DNA of 64,000 bases from Ochotona curzoniae (taxonomy: Eukaryota > Chordata > Mammalia > Lagomorpha > Ochotonidae), in contig NW_024467120.1 in the NCBI RefSeq assembly GCF_017591425.1, forward strand, positions 6,944,001 to 7,008,000, written 5' to 3'. The notes under the pieces were generated by a model. That model did no database searches and was not told the DNA's origin. It saw only the letters and a list, made by a program, of their open reading frames with translations. This document shows, piece by piece, positions 32,966 through 43,944 of this stretch (the first letter of the stretch is position 1; each line of letters begins with the position of its first letter). The translations under genes were made by a program, and so were the position numbers.

Positions 32966-33749
32966 AGGTGAGAATACAGTGAGGAAGAGAAACTTGCTCT
33001 GGGATACAAGCTACCCCAACATCATGATTTGGCCCTAGGATCCTAACTTTTCACTACACATCTTCATTCAGCCTAAAATCTACCTAATTTGGCCTTGAGG
33101 GGTTGGTCTATGAAATCAGAGTTGCCTGTCTTGAAATCTGCCGGCTGGCCTCTGTATTCCGTTCTTCCTAGGGAGGGTGTGCTGCTGGCTGAAGGAGCTT
33201 TGTCTGGGCAGGACGTGACCAGCCATTGGACTCTGTCAGCACAGGAGCAGTTGGGCTTTTTTGAGATGAGTTGCGTGGCACGGACTCTTGGGTGCTTAGA
33301 GGAGGCGAGTTGCTTTCGTGGAGTTGGTTTTCTTGCCAGGCAAGGCACGGTTGGATGAGCTGATTGACGAAACTTCTACCCTGAAATTCTCCGAATGAGA
33401 GTTCAGTGTGTCCTGGAGCAATCACAGAGGGAAGAGGGGAGGCCACAGGAGGAATGACAGGGCCTCTGGGGACTTAAAGAGACCAGATAGGAGGTGTTGT
33501 GTGAAGGAATGTTGAACAGGTTTGATAGGAACAGAGAAAATGTATTCTAGCCAGTGAGCCTACAGTCCAAGTGTGTAAGGAAGTCCATCAGGCAGTTCTG
33601 TGTAGGAGAAGGGCAGGGAGGACAGCAGCACTTAATAAGCTAAGTTACAGGATTAGAAAGGCCTGTGCTGAGCTTCTTTCTTGAAGCCTTCACACCTGCT
33701 CTTTCTGCTGCCTGGCCATGCCTCATCCCACATCTTCGTGTATGTCCTT

Positions 33750-33938
33750 GGTACCTTGTCTGTAACTCAGCTATCACTTGAGTTCTTGCTGATAGGCTAT
33801 CTTCCACTGCCTTCCCAGGCACATTAGCAGGGAGCTGGATTTGTAAGCAGAGCAGTTTGAACTCAAACCAGCACCCCAATAGGGAATGCTAGTGTGCTAA
33901 GCCACGACTTAGCCTAATGTATCACTGGTGCCAGGCCA
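33750..33938 (-). mobile_element. CSINE, partial
   Basis: CTTCCACTGCCTTCCCAGG, CACATTAGCAGGGAGCTGG and GTGCCAGGCC give the head half; the tail half is missing or unreadable. Confidence 0.75.
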
Positions 33939-34054
33939 AAACCATTTTTGCCTTTGAATTTTTAGAAAACTTCATTAGATGCATTTTAATACAAAAATTT
34001 CCTTTGCCAACCTGTGTTTTTCATTTTAGGTCTATAAAAACATCAAGAGGAAGA

Positions 34055-34364
34055 GTGGCTTTTCAGCACAGTTGTTAAGCCAACCCTTAACGCACTTGCA
34101 ATTCCTATCAGAGTGCACGCTTTGAGTCCCTGTTCTGCTTCAGATTCAACTTTCTGCTGTCCTACTCGCTGAGGAACAGCAGGTGTTGGCTCAAGTAGTT
34201 GGATCCCTGCCACCCACGTGGGAGACCCAAAGTCAGTTCCAGGGTCCAGCCTTTGGCCCAGCCTGCCCGGGCACTTGTGGGGCAGTTGGAGAGTGAACCA
34301 GCAGATAGGAGAGATCTATTGTTCTCTTGCTCTTGCTCTGCTTTTCAAATAAATATCTATTTAT
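34055..34364 (+). mobile_element. CSINE
   Basis: GTGGCTTTTCAGCACAGTTG, GAGGAACAGCAGGTGTTGG, GAGTGAACCAGCAGATAGG and CTTTTCAAATAAATATC. Confidence 0.82.
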
Positions 34365-36195
34365 ATGTAATGGAGCTTTTAAAAGTTCCATCTGAGAAGT
34401 TCTTAAGCTTTCTCTGGTAGTGGATAGTGTGCATGTGTGTCCCAAAGAGCTCTGGTGAGATTCTTTGAAAGGAAAGGTCCCATCACCGCATCTCTAGCCA
34501 TGCTCCTGAAAGATTCCTACCACAGTGTTCCAACCCCTGAAGAGAGGTTGTGTCTTAGCTGAACTGCTGGAAGAAAGATTCCTCTTAGCAGGACTGTAAG
34601 AGGACATTGGGAGCGCTGATGATGGAACAGAAAAATCTAAAAGCAGCTGGTCCAAACAAGCCTGCCCTGCCTTGTGGGAGGGACAGCTCTCCAAATGGTC
34701 TCTTGCTGAAGACCTTAATTAAAAACAGCCTACATTCACTTGTGGCAGGAATTTATTAAAGGAAAATATCTGTGAGCAAATCCATGCTGTGGACCAAGAC
34801 CGTGGTCAACGCTGGGATTCTGAAGAAGGTGGTGCAGTGGGGTTGAGAAACCTTGGGCTGTTGACGTGGCAGTCTGTGATCCGCTGTATCAGGAAATGGA
34901 GTTGATCTCGACAATCCAGGATACTCTGAAGTCAGAAACACTGGTTGATGGCATCATTAGATGCAAGCAGTGATATCAGGATGTCAGGACCAAGGTGTAG
35001 TCACCCTTGTCCTAAGCCACTCGCATCTGAGATCCACTGCCAACATCCAGAGCCACCCTGCGTTTCTTTTTATTTACAAAAGTATTCTGTTTTTCCTTCT
35101 CTGTAAATCAGAAAGGAGAACAAAACACAGGCACTCCTGTAAAAATGCCTGGATTACATGTAATGATTGTACAAGAGAGCTTCATTTCTTCATGTCACTT
35201 AGGACCAGGCAGTCCAGTGGCTCCCTGCAGCCTTCGTAGGCCTGTGTCATCCTGGCTCAAAGTGGAAGTCCTGGGAAGACATGCACCAGCCAGGCTCCTG
35301 CTCTGCAAAATAAGGAGAGGCCAGCAGATGGAGAAGGGATGGGATTCTGAGAGAGGGAACAGCCTGACCTTGGAGACTAGGGCCTAGAAATACTGGGTCC
35401 CAGTCCCGGCTACTCTGCACAGCGCCCAGTTGCAGATGGATGTGGCCGGCACTAGGCAAGTGAGATCCTGCGGGGTTATTGCAGAATATCTCACAGTGAT
35501 TTCGATTTCCTCTTCCCAGGAACAACAGCTCTTTGAAGGACTTAGTGGTGTGTCCATCTTACAGAGGAAGAGCCCAAGGCCAGGGTTGGTTGTAACATGC
35601 CCAGGCTTGTGGGAAATTAGTGTGTTTGGTTGGCCTTCGCATTTGATAGGAAAGTTGTAGACAGTTACTTAAAGGGAGGGGAGGGCAGTAACCAGTAGAA
35701 AAACTCATTGAATGAGCACCATGATTGTAAGGATGTAGAAAGAAAGGTGGATGCCTTTTGTTCTTCAATATCAATAATAACCTTTATTATCATTACTTTT
35801 GTTGGTGTTCATTGTTTCGGTGCAAATTGATGTCTTATCCATCCCACTCTCCCCTAGGGTAGGAGAATTCTTCCAAGTTAAGGTCTTGGACTAAATAAAC
35901 ATCTTTATAAAAGGAGGAATGTTTGGTTTTCCTCTTAGCACCTTTATGGAAGTTTAGAGACCATATTTTCTTCCCCTGTGTTCTTGTATTAGATGCTTTC
36001 CCTTTTAGTGTCCCCTTTTCCGTCCTCCCTTAAAATGACTAGGCAGGAGTGAGAAGCACACGGACAGGTCACACCATGCCTATGTGACTGAAGCCCTTGA
36101 ATTTCCAGCAGGGTTCCACTACAGGCTTTATGGAAGCTGTCTAACCATCTGGTCCATTTAGCATATAGGATGGTCCCTCGTGCCTTTTAAAAATG
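34365..36195. other. intron, 1.8 kb unassigned
   Basis: Possible MIR scraps near 35500-35600; no exon seen. Confidence 0.4.
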
Positions 36196-36430
36196 TCAGG
36201 CTGTGGCCTGGGAAAAAGCAGTCAAGGACAGCCCAGAGCCTTGGGATATTGCACCCACATGGGAGACCCAGAAGAAACTCCGCTCTCCTGGCTTCGGATC
36301 AGCACAGCTCCAACCATTGCAGCCACTTTGGGGAGTGAATCATTGGATGGAAGGTCTTCCTCTCTGTCTCTCCTCCTCTCTATATCTAACTTTCCAATAA
36401 AAATAAATCTTAAAGATATATATATATAAG
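36196..36430 (+). mobile_element. CSINE, young type, 5' truncated
   Basis: It begins mid-element at GGCTGTGGCCTGGG and runs to TCCAATAAAAATAAATC. The tRNA-like promoter half is absent, so it could not self-transcribe. The tail runs into a TA repeat. Confidence 0.88.
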
Positions 36431-36494
36431 ATTTATTTTTATAGGGAAGTTATATATATACATATATATACACACACATATATATATATATATC
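36414..36494. repeat. TA/CA-rich low-complexity repeat
   Basis: Runs of TA with a short CACACA core between two CSINEs; probably grown from a SINE tail. Confidence 0.85.
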
Positions 36495-36798
36495 AGGCTG
36501 GCTATGTCGCAGAGTGAGTTAAGCCACAATGTGTGATGCCAGGATCCTAGATGGGCTCTGGTTCAAGTCCTGGCTGCTCCATTTCCAATTCAGCTCTGTG
36601 CTAATGCACCTAGAATGCAATGCAACCTGAAAGCAGCAGAGGATGGCCCAAGTGCTTGGGCCCCTGCGCCCACAGGGGAGACCCAGAACCAGCTTCTGAT
36701 TTCAGACCAGCCCAGTTTTAGCCATTGAGGCCATGTTGGGGGTGAACCAGCAATGGAAGATTCTTTCTGTATCTCTGCCTTTCAAATAAATTTTTTTT
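36493..36798 (+). mobile_element. CSINE, older type, intact B box
   Basis: TCAGGCTGGCTATGTCGCAG; B box GGTTCAAGTCC at 36560-36570; ends CTTTCAAATAAATTT. Confidence 0.88.
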
Positions 36799-37138
36799 AA
36801 AAGATTTATCTATTTCTATTGGAAAGTCATTTATACAGGGAGGAGGAGAGACAGTGATCTTCAGAGAGACAGAGGGAAATCTTCCATCCAGTGATTTTCT
36901 CCCCAAGTGGCCACAACTGCCAGAGCTACGCCGATCCGAAGCCAGGAGCCAGGAGCTTCCTCCAGGTCTCTCACACTGGTGCAGGATCCCAAGGCCTTGG
37001 ACTGTCCTCAGCTGCCCTCCCAGGCCACAAACAGAGAGCTTGATGGGAAGCAGGGGCTGCCGGGATTAGAACCAACACCCATATGGGATCCCGGTGCATG
37101 CAAGGCGAGGACTTCGCCATTAGGCCACTGTGCCAGGC
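36799..37138 (-). mobile_element. CSINE, young type, tail-to-tail with previous
   Basis: AAAGATTTATCTATTTC to the head CTGTGCCAGGC. The tails of this and the preceding copy are fused, giving an inverted pair. Confidence 0.92.
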
Positions 37139-37944
37139 TTCAAATCAATCTTTAAGAAAGAAAAAATCTAAGTTCATGTTCCCAGATAGTATGCATATTA
37201 TAAAACATAAGTCTCTCCATTAAACTTACCCTTACATGGAATGTTACAATACCAGTCACTGCCAAAGACAAATGAAGAGTAATTTGAACAAAATGTGATT
37301 GCTTTTGAAATGGCATCCATTTAAAAGTAGCTTTTGTTTCTTGATCTAAAGAAAGTTGTTTTTACTCTGGTTTTTAATACTCTTGTTCTGTCTGAAAAGC
37401 ATGGAAGTTGGCTGAAGCAATCCAAGTTTGGATGTGGGACGAAGCAGCGTGGTAACCTTCAGAAAACATGAAATCATTCTTTTGAAAAACGTTGGCCCTG
37501 TCATGTTTATGTACTACTTCGTTAGGGTGAGAAGTTAGCCGTGTGCATTTGAAAGCACCGTTGCAGAGGTGTGGACAAGTGGAGAAGGCTTTGACAAGCA
37601 GAAGCCTCTGACACCCTGGGGAGGAAGATAAAACAACACCACGCTTGCCACCTTGCGTGAACTAGAGTGTCATCATCAGCTTGCTGTTGAGGGGACCAGA
37701 AAGAGTCTCTTCTGGTGGAGAGGCTGTGTTCCGGATTCGTGCCTGGCCCAGGCCTGCAGAGCTGGTAGAGAGGAACCGCCCTGATCCCCACGCTGCCTCC
37801 TCGGCAAGCTGGGAGCCGTGCTCTCTTGTAAGATTTATTTACCGACATGTGTGACTCTGTGACTATTTGTGATGAGAAATACCACAGATTTGCCTGGGTA
37901 ATGTGATAGTTTTTATTTGCTTTAAGTTAACTTTAGCCTTCAGC
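37139..37944. other. intron, unassigned
   Basis: Nothing recognised. Confidence 0.4.
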
Positions 37945-38160
37945 AGAGTGCATTGGAAAGGGCAGTTAAAACTTGGATCCGGAAGACTTGGGTTCAAGTT
38001 TCAGTTTCGAAATTAGCCTTGCTTCAGTGAATCTGAGGGCCCCCCTCTTCTTCATCCATGAAATGGGACTAACACTCAACCCAACACATGCGACACTTGG
38101 GAGGATCTGTCATGGGGAATTCTGTGAAAGTATGAAATGCTATAAGGGTGTTGGCAGCCT
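37945..38160 (+). mobile_element. MIR-type element
   Basis: AGTGCATTGGAAAGGGCAG, GACTTGGGTTCAAGTTTCAG, CATCCATGAAATGGGACTAAC follow sense MIR with a readable B box. Confidence 0.65.
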
Positions 38161-39480
38161 GTCTTTGTTTTGTTTTTACATTTTGGATACTCTGCCTAAT
38201 CTTGTACCTTTTCTTTACCTAATTTTACTCTGGTTCTCTCCCCCCACCCCCAGGCGGGGGGCATCTTCATGTTGAGAATTATGGTACTGCTTGCTTATCT
38301 AGACTTTGTCTCAAACTGTATAAACTTAAAAGCTTTCCTTTCAAGGCCATTTGCCCCTCGATATTTTTGAAGTATTTGATGCTTTATTCAGTATGAGTAA
38401 AAGCTGCCTCTTGCAAGACCATAGGACACTTCAGCAAATGCTCAGATGTCTAACGTGAAAAGCCTCGGACATTGTTCGCTAGGATCGTAGGGTTGAGGGT
38501 GGATTGTGATACAGTTGTAGGTATGAGACAATCCAGCCGGGCACAGCGTGGGTGGCACAGGTTGGAAGGGGATTTGGTAATTACACTCTCACTCCTCTAT
38601 GAAAATAACCAATCTGGGGGATTTAGGCACCAGAGTGACTTTTTAGGCATGAATTATCTGGTCAAGTTAGCCAGCTAATTGCCAGCTGTCTCCTTTGCTC
38701 TCTGCTCTGTAGACCCCAGCCTGAATAATTGTCTTCTATTTACTCAAGCAAGCAAGTCCCCGGTTCTCGTTTTTCAAACAAAAACTGACTATAGAGTAGG
38801 AATGGTATTTTAATTGAGCTATTTCTGTTGCTAATTCAAAGATTCCCCCCAAGCTCTTGCTGAAGGAGGTGCCCAGATCAAAACCCTTTGGATTGGGTTG
38901 ATCTGGGCTTCCCATATTGAATTGGCAAAATGTGCTGAGAGAAGGATCTGGAAGTTGATGTGTAGTTTTGTGAAACATTCAAAACTGCTCTCAGATTCTA
39001 ACCAACCATTTTCTTTACTAATTTTTCCTAATTAAATGGACACTCCAGCTGTATAAGTAATGATTTTCCTTTGAAATTATTTCTTCCCTTGCTTTTTTAG
39101 AACCATTGAGGGAAATAAGTTATAAATAAGGAGCAGCAAAGGATTTGTCAGTGCAAAACAGAATGCAGAATCACACAAGTTTCAAGCTGATTTTCAAGAT
39201 GCAGTGACCACCCATTAGTGCAGGTTGATGAGGCAGGTTGCCCTTTGGGAACAGGAAGAGGCAGATTCTGCACATGCTCACTTTTTTTTTTTTTCCTGAG
39301 TAGTGTTTTAATTTATTTACCTGTTTATCTGTTAGACTTGATTTTAATACTGCAGCTCTTCATGTATTCTGATTACAAGCAATGTTGTGTGTCCTTCTAC
39401 AACTGTCTTTTGCCATCTTTCACCTTAAAGAGAATGATAGAAGAAAGAGAAAGAGCGAGGAAGGAAGGAAGGGGAGGAGA
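38161..39480. other. intron, 1.3 kb unassigned
   Basis: No exon or repeat recognised; a purine-rich GAAGG patch lies near 39440-39480. Confidence 0.4.
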
Positions 39481-39812
39481 GGGCTGGCATCGTGATACAG
39501 TGGGTCAAGCTGGTGCCTGCAACATCAGTATCCCCACATCAGTGCGCAGGTTCAAGTCCCTGCTGCTGCTCTGTTTCTGATCCAGCTCCATGCTAATGCA
39601 CCTGAGAAAGCAAGAGAAGATGACCCAAGTGCCTGGGCCCCTGCCACCAACACAGGAGACCCAGAGGGAGTTCCTGCCTCCTTACCCGTGGTCTGACCCA
39701 GCCCTGGTTGTCGCAGCCATTTGGAGAGTGAACACACCGGGAGATGGAACTGTTTCTCTCTGCCCCACCCCCAACCACTTTAGTTGGTCTTAGCCCTTCA
39801 AATATTAAAAAA
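39481..39812 (+). mobile_element. CSINE, older type
   Basis: GGGCTGGCATCGTGATACAG; B box GGTTCAAGTCC at 39549-39559; GAGACCCAGAGGGAG; tail CTTCAAATATTAAAAAAG. Confidence 0.88.
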
Positions 39813-41059
39813 GAACAAAACCCTCAGTTACCTGATAGACCTTTCCTTATTTACACGTGTGTAGTGGAAATGCTTCCTTCATGAGCGGTATTGATCTTTT
39901 TCTTTCTGCACACTGCTCTGGTGGCAACTCCGTATGAAGAATTCACCTATCACCGGTGGGGAACAGTGGTTTCATCATGTAGTTCGAACTCATATTTTGT
40001 TAAACAGAGCTTTTTAAAAAAAAAAAATTCTTCATTCCGTAAGTCCATAATGGATGCAATATTTTGTGACAAGTGTCGTACCACTGAAGAACATCCTACC
40101 TTTTTAACTTAGTTATCTATAAAAATTCCACTAAGTTAGCAGTATGAATATCATCAGTCTTTGAGCATTTTTCCGAAATATTCTCAAGGAAACAAATGGC
40201 TTTGTTGAATTTTTACCTTAGTTCAACCTACTGCCTTTCAAGGCAGTTGTTGCTACAGAAACACACCTGTCAGTTCCAACCAGGAGGGAGGGAGTTCAAC
40301 CCTGAATAGGGAAGAGCGAGTGTATACCTTTTATACTTGGTCCCTTTTGTAGACCTCCTAGTGGGAGGCCAGTGAGACCAATTGAAAAAAAACATTTTTC
40401 TTACTTAGTGTCTGGTCTGCCCTCTGCACTAGAGAAACTCAAGTCTTCTTTCCATAATGACCCTAAGTGTTGCTAGTGACGGTCTCTGGGAACACTCATT
40501 AGCAATGAGTGATTGTCCTCTGGGAACGGAGGTCTTGTGATGGTGCTGGCAGTGCGGGACTGGGGCCGAGGGTCGCAGGCCTCCTGCTGTAGCACCAGCT
40601 CTTCCATTGATCAGAATCTGACTCTGCCAACAGTTAAGGCCCCCACAGATGATCAAGCAGTGGAGAAACGGTCAGACAGGCGTAAGAAGACTCTGCCGCC
40701 CCAAAAACTCAGACAGGACTTGCAAGCGGTGAGGACATCCTTGAGAAATCCCTGGCTCGTGTGTTTTGTTGTGGTGACATTGGAAGGAGGACTTGCGCAC
40801 TGCGGTCACATTGGGAGCACAGACGTTGTAGCAGCATGGCCCCTCTCGGTGTCCAGGGCTGCTTCACTGCCTCCCACGGGTGTAGGAGCTCTGCTTCCAC
40901 TCTGTGGCCCTGCCACCTCTACTCTCCTTCCCGCCTCTGTCAACTCTGCTCCTCTAGATCCCTCCTAGGAGTGGAATGCTAAACCGTTCATCACTCGCTT
41001 CGGCAGGTTCCGTACACGTGGTGGCATGTTTCAGAATCCCATCCCTTTTTCTGACTGAC
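39813..41059. other. intron, 1.2 kb unassigned
   Basis: No exon recognised. The end (from about 40960) may already be L1-derived. Confidence 0.4.
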
Positions 41060-41330
41060 TGCTCTTCCATTGCGTGTATATACCCCAGTTTGTGTTTCCC
41101 TGCATCTGTCGTTGGTGGACACTTGGGTGCTTTGATCTAACGGGCTGTTGCAAAGGATGCTTCAGTGAATGTTGGTGTATACGTATCCACTAGCTTCTAG
41201 GCTCAGCTCCATTGCATATATCCTCAACGTGGAAGCTGATTCTATGGACTTCCAAGTCGTTTGCTGCAGTGGCCGAGCCATGCTACTCTCCCACCAGCCA
41301 TGTGCAGCAGCTCAGGAATGTGCTTGTGTC
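41060..41330 (+). mobile_element. L1 3'-end fragment
   Basis: CCATTGCGTGTATATACCCC, GGTGGACACTTGGGTGC, CAGTGAATGTTGGTGTATACG and CTCTCCCACCAGCCATG are landmarks of the 3' end of old L1, sense. Confidence 0.7.
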
Positions 41331-42550
41331 GACCCCTCTGTCACCTGGCTTTGCTTTAATAATCAGACCTCGTCCTCCTCCCTCCTCACCAGCTGTCCTG
41401 TAAGCAGCTTTCATTCTTGGACCCGTCTCCCTACCCCTGCACAATTGCAGTGTGAGCTGTGCTGACCTGGTTGGCTGTGCCCAGACAGTGGATGCACTGG
41501 GAACCTGAGCAGCCTGCTGTAGCAGGACTGGACTCTTCAGAGCCAGGCAGCGCCCCTCAGTAGAGTGCACCCCAACCCTGCCACCTCCACACGCAGTCTA
41601 CCATGGAGTCTTTTCATTCTCCCGGTCACCATCGTCATAACAACTACAGCTTCATCTAAATGAAAAATTCATCTTGTGCTACTCTCCCAGAGGAGAGGCG
41701 CCTCATGTGTCAGGTGTTCTATCCTCAATTCTCTTGGCAACTTTGGCACTTTTTATTCCTTAATGTAAGGTTTACGGTAATGTGAATTTCTGAAACATTC
41801 TGCTTTACATACCTTTTATCATTATGTTCTAGTAAGAAAGGAAGGGAATTTAAAATTGTTTCAAGCACTTTAAATCCCTGCCACTAAATATGGGGTTGTG
41901 TGCATATTTATATCTTTTCATTGACCAATAGGGGTTAAGCCTTCTGAGAACATTTCTATTTCTCTAATAATCACTTTTATAAAAATAGCTCAAGTCCACT
42001 CTGGTTGTTTAACCTTTGAATCATCCGTGTATGGCAGGTGGCTCCTGGGTACCGTATCTTCTTGGGACAGATAAAGAGATAGAAGCTGGACCTGCTCAGG
42101 ACTGACTGGGCAGTGGGAGGGTCCCTGGGGTCTAAGACCAGTCACTGGCCCCTATGTGGCTTCTCTCTAAGATGTGCCCTTTGCCGTGGCGGTGGCTGGC
42201 CTTGCTGGCTCCTCATTCTTTCTCTCATCATGGAGTTACTGAACTGGGCCTATCCATAGTTCTGCATTCCAACTTGTAACTCTCCAATGGCTCACTCTTT
42301 CTGAGACACGTTTTTGCGATCCGCAAGGCCCCAGTTGACGATTATGAATAATGGATACTATCTCAACTCGTGTGAATACCAGCAGCCTGATTGCTTTTAG
42401 GAACTGTTTGACAGTTAATTATGTGTGTCTGCGTTGAGCAGCGACTTCCATCAAATTCAGAGTTGATTATCTCATTTCATTTCTCAAGTATTTTATCAGT
42501 TTGCTTGTAAAGCATTACAGAACCCTTCCCAGCTAGATAGGAAGGCCTTT
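41331..42550. other. intron, 1.2 kb unassigned
   Basis: Nothing recognised. Confidence 0.4.
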
Positions 42551-42785
42551 GAAGATTTATGTATTTGAAAGTCAGTCTTACAAAGAGAGATTCCATCTGC
42601 TGGTTCACTCTTAAGATGGCTTGCAACAACCAGCACTCGACCTGGTGGAGCCAGGAACTTCATCCAGGCCTTTCACACTTGGGCCATCTTCCACTGCTTT
42701 TCCCAGATCTTCAGCAGGAATCTGGGTTGGAAATGGAGCTGCAAGGAAATGGGATGCCTGTACCACAGGTAGTGACTTAACCTGC
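42551..42785 (-). mobile_element. CSINE, internally shortened
   Basis: AGATTTATGTATTTGAAAG, CCATCTGCTGGTTCACTC, CATCTTCCACTGCTTTTCC, GTGACTTAACCTG. About 70 bp shorter than a full copy. Confidence 0.82.
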
Positions 42786-43893
42786 TCATACCTCAAGGAG
42801 ATTGTTCCTACTGCTTAATTGTGATTTGTAAAATTCACTCTGTGGAATAAAGTTCAGTCATGTCCTGGACAGTTCCACTTTTCCACGTAGGTTCACAGTT
42901 GACACTTTAGTAAGAAGTCTGCTTCTTAGTGTCACTCCTGAAGAAAGCAAGAACACTTAGAATCTACTGTGGTCCCTGATGGCCCCTCCAAAAACATTAG
43001 TCCCCAAGTCCACTGAAACTCGAGCCGTGGGTCTGTTGCTCTGCCTTCCCTGGCACGTGTGTTGCTCATTACAGCTGTATCCAGACCAGAGGGAAACATG
43101 GGTTGAGCGCGTGCCTCCCCCTTGCGGTTTTGCACACATTACTTGCCTCCTGAAATGCCAGGTGAAAAATGAACAGAGAAAGCACATTTTCTTAATCGCT
43201 GTGTTTATTAAGTCGTGGAATGCACTGTGAGTCAGCACTGAGGTCCTAAGTGGGTGTGGCAGGCCTGAGGTGTGGGCCTGCACACAGCAGTCACATTGGG
43301 CACAGCAACTTGACCTGTTGATGCTTGGGCCCAGCACTCAGTAAACACCCAGAACCGGCCTTCAGATCCGAGCTGAGCCATGCTGCATTTGCCACTCCTT
43401 GCACCCTGGCACATGTTGTATTCTGTCAGGTTTCTCTCACTCCTCCTCACTCAGAGCCGCAAGCAGATGTGTGTGAGTTGTTGATGAGTTGATATAAGAA
43501 TATCTAGAAAAGCACAGAAAGAAAGTGGTTTCAGCATCATCCTTCCTTGCCCCAGGATTACAGAAGTTTGAAAAAATCATTGGTACCCGTAGCCACCCAG
43601 GACCCTTCAGTAAAGTCTGGTGCTGTTTGCATGGATCCTCCAGGCCTCCTGTCCAGCTTCCCGCACACCTTACGTCACAACCATGAATAACTTGTAAGAC
43701 CTAACGCAACCCTAAGCGCTCAGTGACTGGTTATATTGTGGTGTTTAGGGAATGGTGACAAAGGCAGGCAAGTCTGTGGAGGGTACAGATGCACTTTATT
43801 TTCCTCCTGAAGTTCTCGATCTGCAGTTGGTTGGGTCCAGGGGTACAAGAGTATGAAACCCGAGTATTGTCTCCGTTTTCTAGGCTGTGCAGG

Positions 43894-43944
<51 letters not shown>

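Noticed and set aside
36560..36570. tRNA gene suggested by an intact B box
   Set aside because: The B box belongs to the tRNA-derived head of a SINE; no cloverleaf, anticodon arm or terminator context fits a real tRNA gene.
43894..43943. CRISPR-like or satellite array
   Set aside because: It is a simple dinucleotide repeat with no spacer structure; no array of regular repeats and spacers exists in the window.
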